Assembly: GCA_946414115.1 (NCBI GenBank)
Contig: CAMKNF010000012.1
Coordinates: 1 to 22,799 of the forward strand
Direction: 5' to 3'
Length of the DNA: 22,799 nt
DNA from: an uncultured Ruminococcus sp.
GTDB taxonomy: Bacteria > Bacillota > Clostridia > Oscillospirales > Acutalibacteraceae
The notes under the pieces were generated by a model, which was given only the letters and a program-made list of their open reading frames with translations, had not been told where the DNA came from and searched no databases. Positions 14,100-21,644 of this stretch are shown here, piece after piece. The position numbers and the translations under genes are program-made. Every line of letters begins with the position of its first letter. The stretch's first letter is position 1.

Positions 14100-14795
14100 A
14101 TGGGATACATCAAAAAACTTTTTACAAGCCTTTCAGTATTTGAACTTTGCCTCTGGCTGTTCTCAATCATTACCGTAACAGCCTCGTTCCTGCTTGCAGG
14201 AAATTTCAATCCCCTCACGCTCATAGCATCTCTCATAGGTGTTACGTCGTTGATTTTTATTGCAAAAGGCTATGTAATCGGTCAGGTGCTGATGATAGTA
14301 TTCGGATTGCTTTACTCGATTATTTCACTGCAATACTGCTACTACGGCGAGATGATAACATACCTCGGAATGACTGCGCCGATTGCGCTTATGTCGGCAA
14401 TTAGCTGGTACAGGAATCCGTACAAAAACAGCCCGGAGGTAACCGTCAGCAGTCTGAATGCCCTGCATAGAATTTTGCTTGTTGTGCTGACAATAATCGT
14501 AACGATTGTGTTTTATTTTATTCTCAAGGCGTTTAATACTCCAAATCTTTTTTCGAGTACCTTATCGATTGCAACAAGCTTTTCGGCGTCATATTTAGCG
14601 CTTATGCGCAGTCCTGTGTACGCTGTTGCATACGCCGTAAACGACCTTGTGCTGATTGTCCTGTGGATTCTCGCCTCAATGGAAAATACTTCGTATATCC
14701 CCGTGATTATGTGCTTTGCGATTTTTTTCATAAACGACCTTTACGGCTTTGTAAGCTGGCAGAAAATGAAAAAACGTCAGAGCTCCGATATTTAA
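14100..14795 (+). CDS. pnuC: PnuC-family nicotinamide riboside/vitamin transporter
   Basis: PnuC proteins are facilitators that bring in nicotinamide riboside or related vitamins, trapped inside by phosphorylation. I choose ATG 14100 (MGYIKKLFTSLSVFELCLWLF), which follows GGAGG by seven bases; an upstream ATG at 14064 lies inside the leader. The product has 231 residues and about seven hydrophobic helices. The segments LTLIASLIGVTSLIFIAKGYVIGQ and YYGEMITYLGMTAPIA resemble PnuC homologues of Firmicutes, as does the C-terminal NDLYGFVSWQKMKKRQ. The substrate cannot be fixed: the family also includes thiamine (PnuT) and riboflavin (PnuX) members, and no salvage kinase is adjacent. The gene ends tail-to-tail with the HD gene, overlapping by four bases. 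Confidence 0.85.
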   Translation: MGYIKKLFTSLSVFELCLWLFSIITVTASFLLAGNFNPLTLIASLIGVTSLIFIAKGYVIGQVLMIVFGLLYSIISLQYCYYGEMITYLGMTAPIALMSAISWYRNPYKNSPEVTVSSLNALHRILLVVLTIIVTIVFYFILKAFNTPNLFSSTLSIATSFSASYLALMRSPVYAVAYAVNDLVLIVLWILASMENTSYIPVIMCFAIFFINDLYGFVSWQKMKKRQSSDI

Positions 14796-15389
14796 TCTTT
14801 TTCTATTCTTCCCTTTTCAACATTCGGCGAAATGAAATTGTTGAATGAGTACTCCCAGAGCGTTTTTGAACCGTCAGCTGTATTTTTGTTCCTTTCAAGA
14901 ATCTGACTGAGTTTCACTTTGTTTTTTGCCCACATTTTTCCGTCTGTAGAGTTGTTGAGCATAGCAGGCTGTACGTTGTCCATTGTGTGTGCAAACCTCG
15001 CTTCAGCGGTTTTGCCCTCCTCAAACTCCTCCCAGAGTGCTCTGAATTTTTCGCCTTGGTCATCCGGCAGAAGCCCGAAAAGCCGGTCAGCCGCTTTCAG
15101 CTCACGCTCACGCTGTGACTTTTTGCCCTCATCGTCATAAGCGTAGGTGTCGCCTGCGTCGATTTCAACAACGTCGTGAATAAGAATCATAGAAATCGTT
15201 TTGAGCAAATCTATATCTTCATTTGCATATTCCCCCAGCAAAAGGCACATAATCGCCATATGCCATGCCGTGTTCTGCGTCATTTTCAAAGGTTTCTCCG
15301 TCGCTTTTCAGCGTTTTCCGCTGAATAAACTTCTCTTTGTCGGCTTCAAGCAAAAATTCAAACTGTTTGTCAATACGCCCTTTTTCCAT
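14792..15389 (-). pseudogene. HD-domain metal-dependent phosphohydrolase, frameshifted by one base
   Basis: The intended protein starts at ATG 15389-15387 behind AGAGGT and reads MEKGRIDKQFEFLLEADKEK and onward to ENDAEH (residues 35-40). There the frame breaks. One extra G in CACGGCATGG (15269-15268) puts the remainder, AWHMAIMCLLLGEYANE onward, in the next frame, which is open to 14792. Corrected, it would be 198 residues. The HD signature LIHDVVEIDAGDTYAYD and the preceding EHAWHMA are typical of small HD (HD_3/YfbR-like) nucleotidase relatives. Both halves are otherwise well conserved, so the event is recent or a sequencing error. The site shows no slippery heptamer, arguing against programmed frameshifting. 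The 3' end overlaps pnuC on the other strand by four bases. Confidence 0.85.
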
Positions 15390-15420
15390 AAAATATTTTA
15401 CCTCTTTTCGCTTTGATAAT

Positions 15421-15449
15421 ATTCTACCACCGAACAGAAAAATTGTAAA
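15421..15449 (-). promoter_or_regulatory. Promoter of the HD-domain gene
   Basis: On the minus strand TTTACA (15449-15444), 17 bases and TAGAAT (15426-15421). The start of transcription would lie about 25 bases before the ATG at 15389. Confidence 0.6.
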
Positions 15450-15480
15450 TGTAAAGTTTTCAGGATTAATGCCGCAAATA

Positions 15481-15509
15481 TTGAATTTTTATTGTATTTG
15501 TGATATATT
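15481..15509 (+). promoter_or_regulatory. Promoter of the pantothenate gene cluster
   Basis: TTGAAT (15481-15486), 17 bases and TATATT (15504-15509). This leaves a leader of about 70 bases before panG, without an obvious riboswitch. Confidence 0.65.
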
Positions 15510-15587
15510 AAATTATGAACGGTATTCACAACGTGAAGCTGTATCAGATGAGATGTTATCGCTGTAGTATTGAATCGAGGTGATAGC

Positions 15588-16439
15588 ATGAATATTGGAA
15601 TTATCGGCGCAGGCAAGGTCGGCGTTTCCGTCGGCAGATACCTCAAAGACAACAATATTCAAATCGCAGGTTTTTATGATATTGACTGCGAAAATGCCGC
15701 TTTTGCGGAGAAATTTACTCAAACGGACTGCTTTTCGGATTTGGAAAAGCTTGTAAGAGTGAGCGATACCCTTTTTATCACAACGCCCGATACAGTAATC
15801 GGGAGCGTGTGGGATTGCATCATCAAAAATAATATGTCCGTCCAAAATAAAATAGTATGCCATTTTAGTGGTGCATTATCATCTGATGTATTTACCGATT
15901 CACAAAGCACGGGTGCAAGCGTTTGCTCAATCCACCCTATGCTTGCGTTCAGCGACAAATTGACGTCCTACAGAATTCCGGCAAATACTTTTTTTGCTTT
16001 AGAGGGAGATGAAACGGCTGTTTCGGATTTAAAGAGCCTTTTTGAAAGCCTCGGCAATACCGTATGCGTAATTGACAAAAGCAAAAAGTCGCTTTATCAC
16101 ACCGCCGCAAGCGTGTTGAGCAACGAGCTTGTCGCAGTGCTTGATTTGGGTTATTCACTGCTTGAACAATGCGGATTTTCACGTGATGAGGCTGTCAAGG
16201 CTACGCAGAATCTTGTTTTAGGAAATGTTAAAAGTGTTCTTGAAAACGGTTGCGTAAATGCGCTGACAGGACCTGTAGAGCGAAACGATTTGCAAACTGT
16301 TAAAAAGCACGTTGAGAGCCTGAAAGGTGAGGACAGGCAGATTTATATTCTGCTTGCAAAACATCTTGTAAACCTTGCAAAGGCAAAGAACGAGGACAGG
16401 GATTACAGCGAATTATCGGAATTTTTAGATTTATCGTAA
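15588..16439 (+). CDS. panG: PanG-type ketopantoate reductase (Rossmann + DUF2520)
   Basis: The N-terminal nucleotide-binding motif GIIGAGKVG (about residues 4-12) opens a Rossmann domain. The rest (CSIHPMLAFSD, LYHTAASVLSNELVAVLDLGYSLL, LTGPVERND) is the DUF2520 helical domain. Proteins of this family (PanG, first shown in Francisella and Enterococcus faecalis) reduce ketopantoate to pantoate and replace PanE. Its place directly before panB, panC and panD supports that role strongly, since no other ketopantoate reductase is in the cluster. I start at ATG 15588, behind GAGGTGAT; a TTG six codons upstream is less likely. Length is 283 residues. IlvC elsewhere in the genome could also supply the activity. 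Confidence 0.85.
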   Translation: MNIGIIGAGKVGVSVGRYLKDNNIQIAGFYDIDCENAAFAEKFTQTDCFSDLEKLVRVSDTLFITTPDTVIGSVWDCIIKNNMSVQNKIVCHFSGALSSDVFTDSQSTGASVCSIHPMLAFSDKLTSYRIPANTFFALEGDETAVSDLKSLFESLGNTVCVIDKSKKSLYHTAASVLSNELVAVLDLGYSLLEQCGFSRDEAVKATQNLVLGNVKSVLENGCVNALTGPVERNDLQTVKKHVESLKGEDRQIYILLAKHLVNLAKAKNEDRDYSELSEFLDLS

Positions 16440-16492
16440 ATAACAGCTAAATAGGATATATTTGATATTACTTTAAATTGAAAGGGACTTTT

Positions 16493-17320
16493 ATGAAAAA
16501 TACATCGGTTACTTTTAAGGAGTCAAAGAAAAACGGCGAAAAGCTTACAATGCTTACCGCCTATGATTATACAACCGCAAAACTGCTTGACGAGTCGGGC
16601 GTTGACTCAATTCTCGTCGGCGACTCGCTCGGAATGGTTGTGCTCGGCTATGACGACACGCTGTCGGTCACAATGGAGGATATGATTCACCACAGTGCGG
16701 CTGTTGCAAGGGGCGCAAAAAATGCGCTCGTTATCACCGATATGCCGTTTATGTCGTACCAGACCTCGGTTTATGACGCAGTCGTAAACGCAGGCAGACT
16801 TGTAAAAGAGGGAAAGGCACAGGCTGTAAAGCTCGAGGGTGGAATTGAGTTCTGCGAGCACATCAAAGCGATTGTAAAAGCGTCAATCCCCGTTTGCGCC
16901 CACATCGGACTTACGCCGCAGTCAGTCAACGCTTTCGGCGGATTCAAGGTGCAGGGCAAGGGCAAGGAAGAAGCACAAAGGTTGCTTGACGAGGCAAGAG
17001 CCGTTGAAGAGGCAGGCGCATTTGCCGTAGTGCTTGAGTGTGTTCCCGCAAAGCTTGCAAAGAAAATTTCCGAGAGCATTTCGATTCCCACAATCGGAAT
17101 CGGTGCAGGTGCAGGCTGTGACGGACAGGTGCTTGTCTATCAGGATATGCTTGCAATGTACTCGGACTTCAAGCCGAAGTTTGTAAAGCAGTATGCGCAA
17201 ATCGGAAGCGTTATGAAGGATGCATTCAGGCAGTATATTGACGAAGTGAAGTCGGGTGCGTTCCCGAGCGAGGAGCATACGTTTAAAATAGATGATGATA
17301 TTATAGAGAATCTATATTGA
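16493..17320 (+). CDS. panB: 3-methyl-2-oxobutanoate hydroxymethyltransferase
   Basis: PanB adds a hydroxymethyl group from methylene-tetrahydrofolate to 2-ketoisovalerate, giving ketopantoate, the first committed step of pantothenate synthesis. It has 275 residues from ATG 16493 (GAAAGGGA upstream). Magnesium- and substrate-binding positions are present: D44/S45 in VGDSLGMVVLGYDDT, D83 in ITDMPFMSYQ, K113/E115 in VKLEGG, H137 in HIGLTPQS, the catalytic E182 in LECVP, and the closing GIGAGAGCDGQVLV. It lies 53 bases after panG and is read in the same direction. Confidence 0.97.
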   Translation: MKNTSVTFKESKKNGEKLTMLTAYDYTTAKLLDESGVDSILVGDSLGMVVLGYDDTLSVTMEDMIHHSAAVARGAKNALVITDMPFMSYQTSVYDAVVNAGRLVKEGKAQAVKLEGGIEFCEHIKAIVKASIPVCAHIGLTPQSVNAFGGFKVQGKGKEEAQRLLDEARAVEEAGAFAVVLECVPAKLAKKISESISIPTIGIGAGAGCDGQVLVYQDMLAMYSDFKPKFVKQYAQIGSVMKDAFRQYIDEVKSGAFPSEEHTFKIDDDIIENLY

Positions 17321-17352
17321 TTTTAGTTAAAATATATTTGTGTTTTTACAAT

Positions 17353-17384
17353 TGTAGCGAGCGACGCCCTCGTCGCTCACAAGG
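17353..17384 (+). repeat. Palindromic hairpin between panB and panC
   Basis: GAGCGACG (17359-17366) and CGTCGCTC (17371-17378) pair perfectly around CCCT. The surrounding TTGTAGCGAGCGACGCC resembles in design the GTAGGGACACGGCG palindromes near 8.7 kb. No U-tract follows, so it is not a clear terminator; it may tune panC expression or protect the RNA. Confidence 0.6.
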
Positions 17385-17411
17385 AAAAATAAATAAAACA
17401 GAGGTAAAATT

Positions 17412-18254
17412 ATGGACATTTGCTATACAATAAAAGACGTAAGAGAGCGTGTGAACGCTTGGAAAAGAGAAGGACTTACAGTCGGCTTTGTTCCCACAAT
17501 GGGTTATCTGCACGAGGGACACAAAAGCCTTATGGAAGCCGCAAGAGTGAACAACGACAAGGTTGTTGTCAGTGTTTTTGTAAATCCTATGCAGTTCGGA
17601 CCTAACGAGGACTTGGAAAGCTATCCCAGAGATTTTGAAAAGGACTCTGCACTCTGCGAGAGCGTGGGAGTTGATTTGATTTTCCACCCCGAGCCAAAGG
17701 AAATGTACGCAGACGGCTTTTGCTCCTATGTTGATATGAACGGACTGACTACCGAGCTTTGCGGAAAGTCACGTCCGATTCATTTCAGAGGCGTTCAGAC
17801 TGTTGTGCTCAAGCTTTTCAATATCGTAAAGCCCGACAGAGCCTACTTCGGTCAGAAGGACGCTCAACAGCTTGCGGTTATCAGGCGAATGGTAAAGGAC
17901 TTGAATGTTGACACCGAGATTGTCGGCTGTCCGATTGTGCGTGAAGCTGACGGACTTGCAAAAAGCTCACGCAACACCTACTTAAATCCCGACGAGAGAA
18001 AGGCGGCGCTGATTTTAAGCCGCAGTTTAAAACTCGGCAGAGAGCTGATTGAAAACGGAGAAACCGACTCAAAAGCCGTTATAAAGGCAATCACCGACAG
18101 CATAAACACAGAGCCGCTTGCAAAAATCGACTACGTTGATGTTGTTGACTTTGACACGATAACTCCCGTTGACAAAATCGGCAAGTCGGTGCTTGTTGCA
18201 ATTGCGGTTTATATCGGCAAGACAAGACTTATTGACAACTTTATTATAGAGTAA
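17412..18254 (+). CDS. panC: Pantothenate synthetase (pantoate-beta-alanine ligase)
   Basis: PanC joins pantoate and beta-alanine with ATP through a pantoyl-adenylate. It has 280 residues and the nucleotidyltransferase motifs: PTMGYLHEGH with the HxGH-type motif at 34-37, VFVNPMQFGPNED, RGVQTVVLKLF, YFGQKDAQQL (GQKD 147-150) and the KMSKS-like KSSRN (184-188). The ATG at 17412 follows GAGGT. Ninety-one bases with a palindromic repeat separate it from panB; panD follows after 12 bases. Confidence 0.97.
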   Translation: MDICYTIKDVRERVNAWKREGLTVGFVPTMGYLHEGHKSLMEAARVNNDKVVVSVFVNPMQFGPNEDLESYPRDFEKDSALCESVGVDLIFHPEPKEMYADGFCSYVDMNGLTTELCGKSRPIHFRGVQTVVLKLFNIVKPDRAYFGQKDAQQLAVIRRMVKDLNVDTEIVGCPIVREADGLAKSSRNTYLNPDERKAALILSRSLKLGRELIENGETDSKAVIKAITDSINTEPLAKIDYVDVVDFDTITPVDKIGKSVLVAIAVYIGKTRLIDNFIIE

Positions 18255-18266
18255 GGGAGCGATTTT

Positions 18267-18662
18267 ATGACTCTTACAATGCTGAAAGGAAAAATCCACC
18301 GTGCTGTAGTAAAGCAGGCGGATTTGAATTACGTGGGCAGTATAACGATTGACAGCGAGCTGTTGGAAGCCGCAGGAATTTTAGAATATGAAATGGTGCA
18401 GATTGTGGACGTTGAAAACGGAAACCGCTTTGAAACCTACACAATCGCAGGTGAAAAAGGCTCGGGAATGATTTGCCTTAACGGTGCGGCGGCAAGGCAG
18501 GTAGCCGTCGGCGACCACGTTATAATTATGTGCTATGCACAGATGAGCGAGCAGGAGGCAAAGGAGCACAAGCCGTATGTTGTTTTCACCGACGAGGACA
18601 ACCATATCGCAAGCATCTCACGCTATGAAAAGCACGGTTTGCTCACCAAAGATTTCATATAA
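18267..18662 (+). CDS. panD: Aspartate 1-decarboxylase proenzyme
   Basis: PanD makes beta-alanine from aspartate, the second substrate of PanC. It is a pyruvoyl enzyme that cleaves itself between G24 and S25; here the site reads NYVGSITID, with the new N-terminal serine at 25. The catalytic Lys is in the MLKGKIHRA segment, and NGAAAR near residue 72 is conserved. Length is 131 residues. ATG 18267 follows AGGGAG. A PanM-like maturation factor is not visible, as usual outside enterobacteria. Confidence 0.97.
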   Translation: MTLTMLKGKIHRAVVKQADLNYVGSITIDSELLEAAGILEYEMVQIVDVENGNRFETYTIAGEKGSGMICLNGAAARQVAVGDHVIIMCYAQMSEQEAKEHKPYVVFTDEDNHIASISRYEKHGLLTKDFI

Positions 18663-18699
18663 TTAATTCCGCATTACGCATTACGAATTTCGAATTAGA
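18663..18699. repeat. Short AT-rich GCATTACG repeat before coaBC
   Basis: TTCCGCATTACGCATTACGA is a tandem-like stretch related to the reverse complement of the repeat before trpE (7690-7721). It fills the 55-base gap between panD and coaBC. Confidence 0.45.
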
Positions 18700-18717
18700 C
18701 GAAAGTGAGATGATAAA

Positions 18718-19905
18718 ATGCTGAAAGGTAAAACCGTTCTGCTCGGCATTACGGGCGGAATTGCGGCTTACAAAATTGCAAATCTTGCAAGCGCACTCGT
18801 CAAACTTCACGCAGACGTAAACGTAATTATGACGCAGAACGCAACGAACTTTATAAACCCGATAACCTTCGAAAGCCTGACAGGCAACAAATGCATTGTC
18901 GATACCTTTGACCGCAATTTCAAATTCAAGGTTGAGCATATTGCACTTGCCGAGCTTGCTGACGTGTTTATGATTGCGCCTGCAAGTGCAAACGTAATCG
19001 GAAAAATCGCAAACGGCATTGCCGACGATATGCTGACAACGACCTTTATGGCTTGCAAAAAGAAGAAAATTCTTGCGCCGGCAATGAACACGAATATGTA
19101 CGAAAACCCGATTGTACAGGACAATATCAAAAAGCTGAAAGATTACGGAATGGAAATCATTGAGCCTGCAACAGGCTACCTTGCCTGCGGTACAACAGGC
19201 TCGGGCAAGCTACCCGACGAGAAAATTCTGCTTGAATATATCCTCCGTGAAATCGCATACGAAAAGGACTTATCGGGCAAAACCGTACTCGTTACGGCAG
19301 GTCCTACACGTGAAGCGGTTGACCCTGTCCGTTTTATCAGCAATCACTCAACAGGCAAAATGGGCTACGCAATTGCAAGAGCCGCAAGCCTGCGTGGCGC
19401 AAGGGTGATTCTCATTTCGGGACCTGTCAGCATTGAGCCGCCGTTGTTTGCCGAGCTTGTGCCCGTTGTCAGTGCAGAGGATATGTACAATGCGGTGATG
19501 AAGTACAAGTACGAAGCCGACATAATCATAAAATCAGCGGCTGTTGCCGACTACACGCCCGTTACAATCAGCAGTGAAAAAATCAAAAAGCAGGACGGCG
19601 ATATGCGCATAGAGCTGAAACGCACAAGGGACATTTTGAAGGAGCTTGGGCAGAGCAGACGTGAAAATCAGTTTATCTGCGGATTTGCGATGGAAACGGA
19701 AAATCTGATTGAAAATGCTGTCAAAAAGCTCGAGTCGAAAAATGTGGATATGATTGTTGCGAACAGTCTGAAAACCGAGGGAGCAGGATTCGGCACGGAT
19801 ACAAACGTTGTAACGTTTATTACAGAGGACGGCAAAACCGAACTGCCGCTTATGAGTAAGGATGAGGTTGCAATGAAAATCCTCGATGCAGCAGTTAATC
19901 GTTAA
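18718..19905 (+). CDS. coaBC: Bifunctional phosphopantothenoylcysteine decarboxylase / phosphopantothenate-cysteine ligase
   Basis: CoaBC adds cysteine to 4'-phosphopantothenate and decarboxylates the product to 4'-phosphopantetheine, two steps on the way to CoA. The N-terminal FMN-dependent CoaC part (about 1-185) has GITGGIAAYK, the catalytic H74 in VEHIALAELAD, PAMNTNMYENP (121-131) and C157 in GYLACGTTGSGKLP. The C-terminal CoaB part (from about 187) has VTAGPTREAVDPVRFISN, HSTGKMG, KSAAVADY and GFAMET. Its 395 residues are the usual length. With panG-panB-panC-panD upstream, nearly the whole route from 2-ketoisovalerate and aspartate to phosphopantetheine is here; only pantothenate kinase is missing. 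ATG 18718 follows GTGAGATG, a modest ribosome site. Confidence 0.97.
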   Translation: MLKGKTVLLGITGGIAAYKIANLASALVKLHADVNVIMTQNATNFINPITFESLTGNKCIVDTFDRNFKFKVEHIALAELADVFMIAPASANVIGKIANGIADDMLTTTFMACKKKKILAPAMNTNMYENPIVQDNIKKLKDYGMEIIEPATGYLACGTTGSGKLPDEKILLEYILREIAYEKDLSGKTVLVTAGPTREAVDPVRFISNHSTGKMGYAIARAASLRGARVILISGPVSIEPPLFAELVPVVSAEDMYNAVMKYKYEADIIIKSAAVADYTPVTISSEKIKKQDGDMRIELKRTRDILKELGQSRRENQFICGFAMETENLIENAVKKLESKNVDMIVANSLKTEGAGFGTDTNVVTFITEDGKTELPLMSKDEVAMKILDAAVNR

Positions 19906-19914
19906 AAATGCAAT

Positions 19915-19950
19915 GTAAAAAGGACACGGCAAAATTTACCGTGTCCTTAA
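19915..19950. terminator. Bidirectional terminator between coaBC and the Lys/Ala-rich protein gene
   Basis: AAGGACACGG (19920-19929) and CCGTGTCCTT (19939-19948) form a perfect 10-bp stem. On the minus strand TTTTTA follows, a clear terminator for the gene at 19977-20381; on the plus strand the tail is weaker (AAAATTTA). Confidence 0.8.
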
Positions 19951-19976
19951 AATTTACTATAATATGTTCTTTCAGA

Positions 19977-20381
19977 TTAGCAGAAGAATACGTCCATGTC
20001 CTTCTCTTCGCCGTCAGCTACAAAGTAAGCTTTGCTTTCTTCGGGCTTGAGGTAAACAGAAATTTCCTTTGCGTCCTTGCCGAGTGTGAGCTTTACGTTC
20101 TTGATAACCTCGTCAACCGAAACCTGAACTCCGCCGAACTCAATGAAGAAATCTACCTTTGTTTCAGCCTTAGCTTCGGGCTTTTTGGGAGCTACCTTTT
20201 TGGGAGCAGCTTTCTTTGCGGGAGCCTTTTTAGCAGGAGCTTTCTTTGCAGGTGCTTCTTCTGTCTTTGCAGTTGAAGTCTTTGCTGCAGCCTTTGTTGT
20301 TGTTTTCTTTACAGTTTCTTTAGCTGCTGTTTCTTTCTCGGCTGCAGCCTTTGTTGCAGCAGTTTTCTTTGTTGTTGCCAT
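19977..20381 (-). CDS. Small basic protein: histone H1-like Lys/Ala/Pro tail plus DUF6465-like domain
   Basis: The protein has 134 residues in two parts. Residues 1-74 are almost only Ala, Lys, Thr, Pro and Glu, with tandem APAKK units (APAKKAPAKKAPAKKAAPKK, about 43-62), like the tails of bacterial histone H1-like proteins. Residues 75-134 (DFFIEFGGVQVSVDEVIKNVKL and onward, with IS-VYLKPEESKAYFVADG) form a compact domain I associate with DUF6465 of Clostridia. The tail would be flexible and positively charged, so binding to DNA or RNA is a reasonable inference, but nothing proves it. The start ATG follows AGAGGG. A consensus promoter suggests strong expression. It is a single-gene unit. Confidence 0.8.
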   Translation of the reverse strand: MATTKKTAATKAAAEKETAAKETVKKTTTKAAAKTSTAKTEEAPAKKAPAKKAPAKKAAPKKVAPKKPEAKAETKVDFFIEFGGVQVSVDEVIKNVKLTLGKDAKEISVYLKPEESKAYFVADGEEKDMDVFFC

Positions 20382-20447
20382 AAAAAATTCCCTCTTTCAA
20401 ATTTTTATGAGATATTGCAATATTATATAGTTTTTGCTGATGATATA

Positions 20448-20476
20448 ATTATACATTTTGAAAAAATAATTGTCAA
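20448..20476 (-). promoter_or_regulatory. Consensus promoter of the Lys/Ala-rich protein gene
   Basis: On the minus strand TTGACA (20476-20471), exactly 17 bases and TATAAT (20453-20448), a perfect sigma-A promoter. The leader is about 60 bases. Confidence 0.88.
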
Positions 20477-20623
20477 CAAATACAAATAATTTTCGGCGGT
20501 TAATACATATTTTAAAGAATTTTAGGGATTCGTTGGTGAATTTGCACTATAAAACTGATGATGTTTTGTGTATAATGTCGTTTTATGTTGTCGAAATTGC
20601 GTGAATAAACGTCTTGTTTGTAT

Positions 20624-20652
20624 TTGAAAATCAAACTCCGCTGTGCTAAAAT
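20624..20652 (+). promoter_or_regulatory. Promoter of the AEC permease-WYL regulator operon
   Basis: TTGAAA (20624-20629), 17 bases and TAAAAT (20647-20652). A short inverted repeat, TTACTGA-TGATT-TCAGTAA (20662-20680), lies at about +3 to +22 and may be a regulator-binding site. The rest of the 20382-20708 gap is AT-rich and holds only this promoter and the opposing one. Confidence 0.7.
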
Positions 20653-20708
20653 TATCGGGTATTACTGATGATTTCAGTAAAATCCTAAAATGTTGGGAAG
20701 TATTTTAA

Positions 20709-21632
20709 GTGGCAGAAAATTTTGTTATGATTGCACAACAGGTGCTTGTGCTGTTTGTATTAATTGCAGTCGGTTTCATTTGCGGCAAAAAAGGAATCCT
20801 TACCGACTCCTCATCAAAGCACATCACCGACATAGTTTTATATGTTGTAACGCCCTGCGTTATGATAACAGCTTTTCAGCGAGAGTTTAGCTTTGAGCTT
20901 CTCGGCAAAATTCTGATTGCAACGCTTTGCGCCTCGTTAATTATTGCAGGCTCAATTCTTGTTGCAAAGCTTGCGTTCCGTGACAAGGACGAAGGACGAA
21001 AAAAGGTTCTGCAGTTTTCGGTTATTTTTTCAAACTGCGGCTTTATGTCGCTCCCTCTGCAAAAGGCAATTCTGGGCGATGACGGCTGGTTTTACGGTTC
21101 AATCTTCGTTGCAGTATTTAACATTTTTGTGTGGACGTACGGACTTGTGAGTATGAGCGGTGATAAAAAACAGCTCTCAATCAAAAAGCTTACATTCAAT
21201 CCCGGTGTAGCCGGTGTAATTATTGCGCTGATTCTGTTCGTGTGCAAAATCAATCTGCCATACATTATCAGTCAGCCGATTGAATATCTGTCCGACCTCA
21301 ACACGCCTTTGCCAATGCTCGTAATCGGGTTTTACCTTTCTCAGGCAAACTTCAAAAAGGCATTCACAGATTTGGGAACGTACGTTGCAATGGCTGTAAG
21401 GCTTGTTGCGATTCCCGTTGCCGCCGCAGTTGTTATGGCGCTGTGCGGTATTGACAAGACGATTATCGTGGCGTTCATAATTGCAAGCTCTGCGCCGACA
21501 GCGGCTACAACTACAATGTTTGCGGCAAAGTACAACAGGGACGTTGAGCTTTCGGTAAGCGCCGTAACGGCGACAACGCTTGTTTCAATTGCCACAATGC
21601 CGCTTGTTGTTGCCTTTTCCCAGATTTTGTAA
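20709..21632 (+). CDS. AEC-family (auxin efflux carrier-like) permease
   Basis: Bacterial AEC proteins are inner-membrane carriers, in known cases for malate, malonate or similar organic acids. The 307-residue product begins with a hydrophobic helix (VMIAQQVLVLFVLIAVGFICG) and has about ten helices in two halves, with FSNCGFMSLPLQKAIL and SSAPTAATTTMFAAKY in the positions of the family's conserved broken helices. I use GTG 20709, which has GGGAAG eight bases upstream; the ATG six codons later lacks a ribosome site. Only 12 bases separate it from the WYL regulator, so the two are co-transcribed. The substrate cannot be told from sequence. Confidence 0.85.
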   Translation: MAENFVMIAQQVLVLFVLIAVGFICGKKGILTDSSSKHITDIVLYVVTPCVMITAFQREFSFELLGKILIATLCASLIIAGSILVAKLAFRDKDEGRKKVLQFSVIFSNCGFMSLPLQKAILGDDGWFYGSIFVAVFNIFVWTYGLVSMSGDKKQLSIKKLTFNPGVAGVIIALILFVCKINLPYIISQPIEYLSDLNTPLPMLVIGFYLSQANFKKAFTDLGTYVAMAVRLVAIPVAAAVVMALCGIDKTIIVAFIIASSAPTAATTTMFAAKYNRDVELSVSAVTATTLVSIATMPLVVAFSQIL

Positions 21633-21644
21633 AGGAGAATCACT

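Noticed and set aside
15515..15583. Possible 22-codon leader peptide before panG
   Set aside because: The ATG falls at the predicted transcription start with no ribosome site; the frame ends within the panG ribosome site, probably by chance.
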